From: a virus
IMG/VR virus record: IMGVR_UViG_3300006919_000073
Coordinates: 1-53,053 of that record
DNA: 53,053 nucleotides
Direction: 5' to 3' (one strand)
This document shows positions 15,502 to 23,000 of this stretch, piece by piece (within the stretch, counting starts at the first letter, position 1; each line of letters starts with the position of its first letter). Both the position numbers and the translations under genes were made by a program. Under the pieces are notes generated by a model. It was not told the DNA's origin and searched no databases. It saw only the letters and a program-made list of their open reading frames with translations.

Positions 15502-15689
15502 TGTTTCATTGGACTTCTGTAAGGATGGTGTACCTGCTCATGTCAGCAGTACTCATCGTCGCATACGCAGCCCAGTCTTGGGGTGTGGTTCTCTTTGTAT
15601 GTGCCATGCTTCAACTCGGCGTCTGGACAAAGTTTTGCCCCTCTAAGTGGTTCTTTGAAAAGATCGGCTTTAAGAAATGCCAGCTCTGA
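15501..15689 (+). CDS. 62-aa small membrane protein
   Basis: From ATG 15501, coupled to the preceding stop; ATG 15525 is an alternative. A hydrophobic segment spans roughly residues 9-42 (VYLLMSAVLIVAYAA, then GVVLFVCAMLQLGVW), long enough for two closely spaced membrane helices, followed by a basic Cys-containing tail (CPSKWFFEKIGFKKC). It ends 13 bases inside the histidine kinase gene, so it is probably part of the membrane signalling cassette. Function unknown. Confidence 0.6.
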   Translation: MFHWTSVRMVYLLMSAVLIVAYAAQSWGVVLFVCAMLQLGVWTKFCPSKWFFEKIGFKKCQL

Positions 15690-16558
15690 CCGGCATATCA
15701 AAAGTCTCTCGGTACGCTCTTGCTATTGCTGGTCTTATCATGTTCACCTTCTTTGGTGTTCAGACGTGCATTGTCTTTGAGCTATGCCCTCCGAGCTATG
15801 AGCTAGCCGCCTTTGGCTATTGCTGTGTTATTGCTTTTATGCCTCCATTCTTTTGGGTAGTTCGTGAGTTTCTACAGAACAAAGCTGCCATCAGTAAGTC
15901 ACTGTCTCAGAAGAATATCTACCTCGAACATGCTGCCAAAATTATCCGGCACGACATGCACTCGGGTATCAATACCTATTTACCACGCGGCATTAAGAGC
16001 TTGAAGCGTCGTCTGTCTGAGGATGACATCAAAGCACTGAAGATTAAATCTCCTTTGCAGCTGATAGAAGACGGGCTACACCATGCTCGTAAAGTATATA
16101 GCGGCGTGTATGAATTCACCAACCTTGTTAAGGAAGGATCTGAAATGCACAAGGAGGAATGCAATATCAAGAGCATTCTAAATGACTACCTGCGCCTGAC
16201 AGCCTACAAGAATCAAGTCATATTAGATGACAATCTCCCTACCATTCTAGCAAATGAAGCGTTATTTTGTACAGCAGTAGACAACCTCATTCGGAACGGC
16301 CTTAAGTACAACGACAGCCCAACCAAATTCGTTAAGATCTACTACAAGGAACCGTTCATCTTTATTGAAGATAACGGAAGAGGCATGACCCAGGAAGAGT
16401 TTGAATTCCTGTCCAAGCCGTATAAGAGAAGAGAGAATCAGAAAGAAGCAGGTACCGGACTGGGCCTCAACATCTGTATTGAAATCCTGCGAGAGCACGG
16501 ATTCACTTTACGCTCAACACGACTGGACACTGGAACGCTACTAACAATAAAAATATGA
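15677..16558 (+). CDS. Membrane histidine kinase
   Basis: A 293-aa sensor kinase. Two membrane helices at about 12-36 and 42-63 with almost no loop between them mean no periplasmic sensor domain. The H-box RHDMHSGINTY carries H92. The N-box DNLIRN (N203, N207), G1 box EDNGRGM (D232), an F-box-like FEFLSKPY and G2 box GTGLGL (259-264) complete the ATP-binding HATPase_c domain, so catalytic residues are intact. It overlaps the next gene by 4 bases (ATGA). The phosphoacceptor is probably the receiver encoded at 16555. A stimulus within the membrane, or a binding partner such as the coiled-coil protein downstream, is a reasonable inference. Confidence 0.93.
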   Translation: MPALTGISKVSRYALAIAGLIMFTFFGVQTCIVFELCPPSYELAAFGYCCVIAFMPPFFWVVREFLQNKAAISKSLSQKNIYLEHAAKIIRHDMHSGINTYLPRGIKSLKRRLSEDDIKALKIKSPLQLIEDGLHHARKVYSGVYEFTNLVKEGSEMHKEECNIKSILNDYLRLTAYKNQVILDDNLPTILANEALFCTAVDNLIRNGLKYNDSPTKFVKIYYKEPFIFIEDNGRGMTQEEFEFLSKPYKRRENQKEAGTGLGLNICIEILREHGFTLRSTRLDTGTLLTIKI

Positions 16559-16992
16559 TTGACTCCCTCCTGCTCATTGACGACGAAAACCTATTCCACT
16601 TGGTTTTTGAAGACGCCTGCTCTCTCCTCGACATGGCGCTTTCAATTGAGGCGCTGGACTCGAGCGATGAGGCTGATCGTAAGTTTCGTGAGTGGTTTCC
16701 CAATGACCCAAATCACGAACGCCCTGACTGTGTATTTGTAGACCTCAACATCATCGGCTCTTCTTTCGATGGTATTGAGATGATTCGCAAAATCAATACT
16801 GACTACGGCAATGGCTGCGTGATTGGAATCATCAGCTCATCCGAGGACCAAGAAGAGATTGACAAAGCCAAAGCAGTTGGCGCACAATTCTGGATCATCA
16901 AGTCTGACGACATCGAGCCACGTCTCGAAGATTTCAAGGCAGACTATCCCGGCTATCAGGATAAGTCTGCGCCGTTCAAAGTATACAGATGA
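16555..16992 (+). CDS. Stand-alone response regulator receiver domain
   Basis: A 145-aa protein consisting only of a receiver fold. Key residues: acidic pair D9-D10, phosphoacceptor D63 in CVFVDLNI, S94/S95 at the Thr/Ser switch position (GIISSS) and K116 in WIIKSDD. There is no DNA-binding or enzymatic output domain, so it would act through protein contacts like CheY or Spo0F. An insertion before the phospho-site strand (EWFPNDPNHERPDC) lengthens the usual alpha2-beta3 loop. Its gene overlaps the kinase and the coiled-coil gene by 4 bases at each end, so the three are translated together. Confidence 0.92.
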   Translation: MIDSLLLIDDENLFHLVFEDACSLLDMALSIEALDSSDEADRKFREWFPNDPNHERPDCVFVDLNIIGSSFDGIEMIRKINTDYGNGCVIGIISSSEDQEEIDKAKAVGAQFWIIKSDDIEPRLEDFKADYPGYQDKSAPFKVYR

Positions 16993-17525
16993 ACCTAGGC
17001 CCAGCAGCAGAACAAGCTATTCTCAAGCTCCAGTCCCGCAAGGTTTACTTAGAAGGTAATATCCTTAAGGTTCTGGTATCAGATAACGAAGAGTTTATCA
17101 GCTACCTGCGTAAGTGCAAGGCCCGCGACATTGACTCGCGTAAGAAACGCTTGGCTATCACCAAGCAGGTACAAGAGCAGAACAAGGAATTGCTTGATGC
17201 CGCTGCTGAGAACTCTCAGCTTACCCAAGAGTTAGAAGAGGCACTTAAAGCAGCGGAGAAGCTACGCGATCGAGCTGTAGAAGATTTAGAGACCCTACAA
17301 AAGAAGACTCAGTTTGAGTTGGTAGGTAAGATTGTACGCGTCGCACTGGCTACCATTTTATCCATCGGCTTCATGGTATCCGGGCTGTTCATCATCAGCA
17401 TGTTTACCGACAACAACAATGCTATCGTAGAGTCTACCTGGAGCAACCTCATGGGTATTCTCTTGACAAACTCCTTCTCTATTGTCGGCACCATCATGGG
17501 TGTCAAGTATGCAACAGAGAAGTAA
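16989..17525 (+). CDS. Membrane-anchored coiled-coil protein of the two-component cassette
   Basis: A 178-aa protein. Residues ~45-110 form a long charged coiled coil (heptads in LLDAAAENSQLTQELEEALKAAEKL). Two C-terminal membrane helices follow at about 117-138 (ALATILSIGFMVSGLFIISM) and 150-171 (NLMGILLTNSFSIVGTIMG). No catalytic motif is visible. Overlap with the receiver gene by 4 bases indicates a functional link; it may serve as a membrane scaffold or the target of the receiver. Its stop codon abuts the stop of the convergent minus-strand gene. Confidence 0.8.
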   Translation: MNLGPAAEQAILKLQSRKVYLEGNILKVLVSDNEEFISYLRKCKARDIDSRKKRLAITKQVQEQNKELLDAAAENSQLTQELEEALKAAEKLRDRAVEDLETLQKKTQFELVGKIVRVALATILSIGFMVSGLFIISMFTDNNNAIVESTWSNLMGILLTNSFSIVGTIMGVKYATEK

Positions 17526-17762
17526 TCAGACCCAAGTCACCTTTATCGTCAGAGCTTTCTCTTTCAAGTCGTAGAACTCTGACCTCACGATCTGCTCAAT
17601 AATTGGGTAGAGGTAGCAATGCATTACATCCTCCTCACTTGTTTCTGTGAAGATGCGTTGTAACCCGTTATCACCTATTCCGGCATCAATGTGGATGAAC
17701 TTGAAGTCTTTCGAAACAACAGCCTTAACTACTTGATGGTATGTGTTGTTGACCTCTTTCAT
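17526..17762 (-). CDS. 78-aa hypothetical protein, last gene of the late operon
   Basis: Starts at the ATG complementary to 17760-17762 in an ATGA overlap with the EF-hand microprotein gene. The product has a plausible alpha/beta pattern (VVKAVVSKDFKFIHIDAG, an acidic helix, then KALTIKVTWV at the end). No family recognised. Its stop lies directly against the stop of the plus-strand coiled-coil gene, so both transcripts must terminate inside the opposing coding region. Confidence 0.6.
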   Translation of the reverse strand: MKEVNNTYHQVVKAVVSKDFKFIHIDAGIGDNGLQRIFTETSEEDVMHCYLYPIIEQIVRSEFYDLKEKALTIKVTWV

Positions 17763-17917
17763 CCGTAGGGGAATCCAGCCAACATTACCAGCAAATCAGC
17801 CGAGCCGATAATGCCATCACAGTTGTAATCAAACATTGAGTTATTTGCGGTTACAGGATTGCCATAAGCACCCAGTAAGCTCAACAAATTCATGAGGTAT
17901 GTCAGTCCATTAACCAT
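17759..17917 (-). CDS. 52-aa microprotein with a single EF-hand / dockerin-type calcium loop
   Basis: A short gene read by hand. The complement of 17915-17917 is ATG, preceded by AAGAAGG as a possible ribosome-binding site. Residues 30-41 read DYNCDGIIGSAD, a canonical twelve-residue calcium loop with acids at positions 1, 5 and 12, Asn at 3, Gly at 6 and Ile at 8, followed by LLVML as the exit helix. The N-terminal half (NGLTYLMNLLSLLGAYG) is an amphipathic helix. A single such repeat is half a dockerin or a lone EF-hand. Similar repeats occur in secreted proteins of Bacteroidota. It is coupled to the 78-aa gene by ATGA. Confidence 0.75.
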   Translation of the reverse strand: MVNGLTYLMNLLSLLGAYGNPVTANNSMFDYNCDGIIGSADLLVMLAGFPYG

Positions 17918-17946
17918 ACCCTTCTTACGTTATGTAAGATGAAAGG

Positions 17947-18207
17947 TTACGGCGCAGGGACATCAATCCTGATAGCGTACACTCCAGGTATATCTGTTTC
18001 TACTAAACGGTACATGTGCCCTTGGTAATCATAGTACTCTGTATTCAGTACCATTTCATGCTCAAAGTGGGCTACCGGAAAATGCCCGTCCCATACAAGA
18101 GGGATTATTAGATCGGCATTAAACTTCTCAGGATGTACATACACATTCTTTGGGGCCGTCGTACATCCTACAAATAACAGTGCTAAAAGCAATACTACAG
18201 TTTTCAT
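17947..18207 (-). CDS. Small lipoprotein
   Basis: An 86-aa protein from the ATG at 18207 (an upstream in-frame start would put 19 extra residues before the signal). It starts MKTVVLLLALLFVGC, a type II signal peptide with lipobox LFVGC; Cys15 would be lipidated. The rest is a small beta-rich domain with VPAHFEHEMV-like and YYDYQGHMYRLVE strands. It should sit in the outer or inner membrane of the infected cell. Role unknown; superinfection exclusion and lysis (spanin-like) are typical jobs for phage lipoproteins, but nothing specific is visible. Confidence 0.75.
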   Translation of the reverse strand: MKTVVLLLALLFVGCTTAPKNVYVHPEKFNADLIIPLVWDGHFPVAHFEHEMVLNTEYYDYQGHMYRLVETDIPGVYAIRIDVPAP

Positions 18208-18270
18208 AGACGGCAATGTAGCAGTGCTGCAAAGTCTATCGAAGTATTTATCGTATAAGAACACTTATGT

Positions 18271-20025
18271 TCAGCGGAATATTGTTACATGCCCTTGCAA
18301 GTCCAGCGTCAGACCACTCAAGCCTTTTGCTTTAATTACCCATACGTATACGCCATCAGCAACATAGTAATTACGAGTTGGTCCTTGCCCGTACCATTCC
18401 ACTTCAGGATCAAATGCCTGCCATATCATATCACCCCAGCGGTTGTACACCTGTATATGCCAATCTAACCAGCAGCTCGGGTCAGCCATTGCAGCATAAA
18501 AGCTGTCGTTGATACCATCATTATTTGGTGAGAAGGCATTGGGCACAAAGACAGATGAACAGTCTTCTTCTAGCAGGCCTTGCTCATCGCAGGGCAGCCC
18601 GGTCTCACAGTCTACGAATTGGATTTCATATTCATACACTGTGTCTGTCTCGTAGATGTATTCATAGAGTACAATCTCCTGAATCAATGTATCTACAACC
18701 GTAGTGTACACGGTATCGACTTGATATATCTCTAGGGTATCCGTGACATAGACATACTCAATTTCTGTCTCAGTCAGAATCAATGTATCCAGCACGTTGA
18801 TGTACACTGTATCGTACACATCTACGTACACGGTATCATAGATGTACCACTCCCATGGCACGTACACCGTGTCAACTACGAAGACTTCTAACGTATCAAC
18901 TACCAGCACTTCTACCGTGTCTGCCGGCAGCTCTACAATCACCGTGTCAGGGTCTAGTGTGACAAACTCAACAATCGTGTCAGGAGGTAGTGTGACAATT
19001 ACCGTATCTGCTTCTACCGGACATTCCGGTTCTTCTGGTAGATAGACCGTCGTATTGTTATTGCCTGTAATGACCTCCCCCGGTATGCTATCTAAGCTCA
19101 GGTTGAAGAAGCCTCCGCCTCCATAACTAGGGAATTCAAAAGGCCCTCCCGTTAACGCTTGCCCTCCACCTGGAGGTATCCAATAGATGGGGTTATCATA
19201 CCCACTGTAGCAATCGATTTGATCCTGAAACCAGAAGTCGATACAGTAAGACCAAATAGTATCCGGACCATAGTTCCACACCACATAGTCTACAGTGTAA
19301 AATGCTTCATCACCTATGCACCCTACATTAAATTCAACATCATCGATTACCCCGTCAGTCCAATCTGACTGCGGCATGCAGTTGACTTGAACCCAGTTAT
19401 CCATGAAGTTCTGATCGTCATAAACTCCTGACCCCCAAAAGGTACCGTCCCCATTAACACCTACCTCAGCCCAGCCACCATCAGCCGCATACATCGTAGG
19501 GCCATAGCTAATCTGCCATATCACGGCTTGAATACCCAAGTCTTGCTCCAGCCAGAAGTCAAATACATCAGGCAACGTCGAGAACATGCTCCCACTATTA
19601 TTCTGATAGAAGTCGTCTAATGGGAACGTCACGGTATCTCCGGTATAGTACGGAGGCTCTAAGTCGTACTCTGCCCATACATCCAGGTTTGTCCAGTTAG
19701 TAGGACTCTCTGTAGTAGTGGCGGAGTATACCCAACCCGGGTGGTTACTGTTGTCAGGAATAGATAGCCCCCATGGGAAGTCCCAGCCTTGATTCATAGC
19801 ATTGCAGTCAGCATCGACTGCCTGAAAGCCAAACTGTAACTCTGCAATACCGGTAGGACCAGCACTGCCGCCACAGTTTTGTGTGTTGTTGAAAGCGACT
19901 GTAATCGTATTCGCATTTACGTCGAACTGCAGTATTTGCAGGTCGCATTGTGCTACGTTTTTATACATAGCAAAAACGCCTAGCCATATGAGGCTAAGCG
20001 TTTTAGGTAGATTGAAAGGTGCCAT
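18271..20025 (-). CDS. Secreted protein with T9SS type B sorting domain (CHU_C family)
   Basis: A 584-aa protein with an N-terminal signal peptide (residues 1-26, core LSLIWLGVFAM). A beta-rich region with acidic, Trp- and Cys-containing strands follows (about 27-330), including a CARDB-like stretch (EVITGNNNT). Residues ~335-475 hold a run of short repeats built on DTVYV / VDTLE / VDTVY. The last ~95 residues match the gliding motility-associated C-terminal domain: FVPNAFSPNNDGINDSF, a VYNRWGDMIW strand, GVYVWVIKA, and GHVTIFR at the very end. In Bacteroidota this domain directs proteins through the type IX secretion system to the surface. The gene follows the giant gene by 3 bases, inside the late operon. 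Confidence 0.9.
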   Translation of the reverse strand: MAPFNLPKTLSLIWLGVFAMYKNVAQCDLQILQFDVNANTITVAFNNTQNCGGSAGPTGIAELQFGFQAVDADCNAMNQGWDFPWGLSIPDNSNHPGWVYSATTTESPTNWTNLDVWAEYDLEPPYYTGDTVTFPLDDFYQNNSGSMFSTLPDVFDFWLEQDLGIQAVIWQISYGPTMYAADGGWAEVGVNGDGTFWGSGVYDDQNFMDNWVQVNCMPQSDWTDGVIDDVEFNVGCIGDEAFYTVDYVVWNYGPDTIWSYCIDFWFQDQIDCYSGYDNPIYWIPPGGGQALTGGPFEFPSYGGGGFFNLSLDSIPGEVITGNNNTTVYLPEEPECPVEADTVIVTLPPDTIVEFVTLDPDTVIVELPADTVEVLVVDTLEVFVVDTVYVPWEWYIYDTVYVDVYDTVYINVLDTLILTETEIEYVYVTDTLEIYQVDTVYTTVVDTLIQEIVLYEYIYETDTVYEYEIQFVDCETGLPCDEQGLLEEDCSSVFVPNAFSPNNDGINDSFYAAMADPSCWLDWHIQVYNRWGDMIWQAFDPEVEWYGQGPTRNYYVADGVYVWVIKAKGLSGLTLDLQGHVTIFR

Positions 20026-20028
20026 TGG

Positions 20029-23000
20029 TTAATTGTTTAGTACTCGGTCTAGATTCCGAATCTGCCGCTGTATCGCTGCACTATGTGGTATCAGTTTACC
20101 GCCATGGTGCAACATCTTACTCTTGCCGGCATAGACTCCGGTTTCAATAGTCGGCTCGCCCCATGCAGTATCCCAAGTCGCCTCAGTCAGTTTAGCCAAT
20201 TGATTCATTGTGTCCAGTGCCGCAATCTTACCGCCACCCACAAGCTTATCGAAAGCCAGCGGATTCATAAAGGCAGTCTGGTCATTATGCGCACGGTTCA
20301 TCACATTCATCAGATAGTTCAACGTGTACTTAGACAGTGTCTCATCATCATCCTCGTCATCCAAGAGAGCTTGGATAGCTTGAATCATAAAGTACAAGTA
20401 CATCATGTGACGGAAGTTCGCTGCACTCTTGCGCATGTTCTCCTGGTCCACTTGACTTACATCATCGCTAAACTGATGCTTACGTCCAAGTACTGGCACC
20501 ATCAGAGGCAGCAGCATCTTGTGCAGTGACTTGCGGTGTTCCATCAACGTCCACCAACGACCCTTCACATTACGATCTAAGTACGGATCGTAACGCTCCT
20601 TTTCCATACGCTGAGCAATAGCTTCTGGCAACCAGCTCTTGAACTGCATCAACAGTGGGCCATAGAAAGTCTTCTTGATAGCGATAGGGCTATTGGGGTC
20701 ATAGTTACCGTGGATACGCTTGTTAACCTGGTCAATCTTATTTACCAGCTGAGCGTGCTTTTCTTCTCCCGGTCGGTAGCCATCAATCTGAATGATGCCG
20801 TTCTCGTCCATCTGCTCCCACAGCGACTTGCCGTTGACCTTAGTCTCAAGCAGTACCGCCATAGTACCTGCCCCATACACAAAGTATTCCGAGCTGCGTT
20901 GAATCTCATACATGCGCAACTTCTTGATGCCCATAGTAGACGCGGCACTGATACCGGCTTCGCTAGCATTCTTAGCATACTGGCTTGGGTCAAATCGAAT
21001 CTCCGTAAAGTCCTTCAACACATCCAGCGTAATCATCATGCCTTGAATCTTCTTGGCAGTAGCCGTCTGTGTGTAGCCTTTGTTCAGAGTCAAGTTGTTC
21101 AGGCTCGAGTGCATCATAGTAGCTAACGCCTTACGAGCTGCCCGTGGTCCAAACTCTTGCTGACCGGCACCATACTGCTCCACAGCCAGTGTGCCATAGA
21201 GAAGGTTTGTTGCAGCAGCCGGTAAGTTCCAGCCCATACCCTTAGCCTGAATCCACTGCTGCATACCATACGCAGTCTTCGCAGCACTGAGCTTAGGAGT
21301 AGCAGCATCGATCTGCTGTTGGATTTGAGCACGCTCCTCATCAGTGCGAGCATCTCGCAACTTCTCCTCCAGCTTGGCAATCTTCTCTTTATCGTCAGCA
21401 GTCCACATACGACGTGGTGCATTCACTGTTACGTCCTTTATGGTAGTATGCCCATAGAACTGATTGACCATAGTATCTACCACACGCATAATACGTGTAC
21501 GGTCTTCTGCCGTACGTGAAGCCAGCGGTACACCCATCTTACTCAGGATCTGACGCCCAAAGCTATTCTGCTGAGTTATCTGCGCTTGACTCATCACACC
21601 GCGAGTCATACGTACAGTATCCTCAATCTTATTCTTGCTTTCGTACGTCGTTGCCATCATCGCGAACGCCAAGAACGTACGGTCCATATTGTACTCGTAG
21701 TCTTCCGACTTAAGCTTATTGGTAAACCATACCGGCAGCTCTTCACGCTTGGCTCCAGTCACAGGGTCGATCAGCTGCGATTGCAAGTCCTCCTCAGTCA
21801 CAGTCATAGCCCGCAGCATAGAGTCAGTGACCGCATCCTTGCTCAAGCCACTGAAGTCACCCTTCATCACGTCGTTAATCATAGAGCGCTTGATAGCTGG
21901 CAAGAACAATCCGCTTTGGATTTGACTCTGGTCTACCGCATTGCCCATCTTATGCATAGGCAGGATAGCCATCATCTCCTTCATCTGCTTACGGTACTCC
22001 TTGTAGTACGCCACAGCAGCAGCATCCTCTTGCATCTCAATGAAACGCTCATCGTGGTACTCCTTCTTCGGCATATTGAAGAGGTAGCTATTGCGTGCTC
22101 CCTTAGGTGCCCGCGTCTTACCGTCGATATACTTCTTGTGCAGCGAGGGGTCGTTCTGTGCTACCCACTCCTTCTTCAGCTTTTCACGCTCGGCTACATC
22201 AGTGACTTCGACATCAATGATATCGAACTCTGCATTACGAGCATCAACAAACTGCTGGAGCAATACCTCCTGACGGGTAATCATCTCTTCTGCGCCATAC
22301 TTACCGTATGTCTTCTCGAGAGACAACTGATAGCTCAGGTTATCCTTACGCACAACAGTATCGCCACTGTAGTCGAAGAGACGATCCACATCCATGCGAC
22401 CGGTATTGGCGTGTAACCACTTGTAGTATTCACCAGGCTTATTGTCCTTACCGGCACGAGCCTGATTGTGAGCTGCTTCCCACTTGCCTCCAACAATAGT
22501 CAGAATCAACGGCATCGGGTTACCATCCTTGTCCTTCATCACGAAGCCTTCAAACCCGTGCTTCTTGAAGTAAGCGCCCTCCTGCATAGCCTTGGTCTTA
22601 TCCATATAGCTCTTTGCACGATCGTTAAACGCCACCTGTTGCTGACGTACCGCCTCCTTCATAACACCGTCTAAGAAACTCAACTCGATACGACCCTGAC
22701 GAGACGCATCCATGAAGTAGCTCACCAGACCTCCGATATCATCAATCTTCTCGAAGCTATCACTCTTCACATACTTCTCTCCTGCAGTGCCACGGAACCG
22801 AGCCTTAGCCTGTGCACGTAAGATAGCAGTCGCCTTCTCGAAGTAGTCCTCTCGCAAAGTAGCTGCACGGGCCACGAGCTTGTTCATCTCATCGCGGATT
22901 GGACCACGCTTGTCAATGATGCCACGAGCATCTGCATAGAACTCAATAACACTCAGCGCATTCTGCAAGGCTGACTGAGCCAGTCGCACATCGCCCGTAG

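Noticed and set aside
17548-17583. Seven-base inverted repeat GTCAGAG ... CTCTGAC near the convergent junction
   Set aside because: The spacer is 22 bases and no T-run follows in either direction, so it is not a convincing intrinsic terminator.
18208-18270. Inverted repeat GAACA-TAAG-TGTTC in the short gap before the lipoprotein gene
   Set aside because: The stem is only five A/T-rich pairs without a T-run. It could be a weak operator, but chance is as likely. A TAnnnTTTG-like string nearby misses the promoter spacing.
21586-22416. 276-aa open frame on the plus strand, opposite the giant gene
   Set aside because: It is Leu/His/Ser-rich with no start context, domain or neighbour coupling, and is the antisense image of a well-supported coding frame. 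The same applies to other plus-strand frames over 20083-37000.
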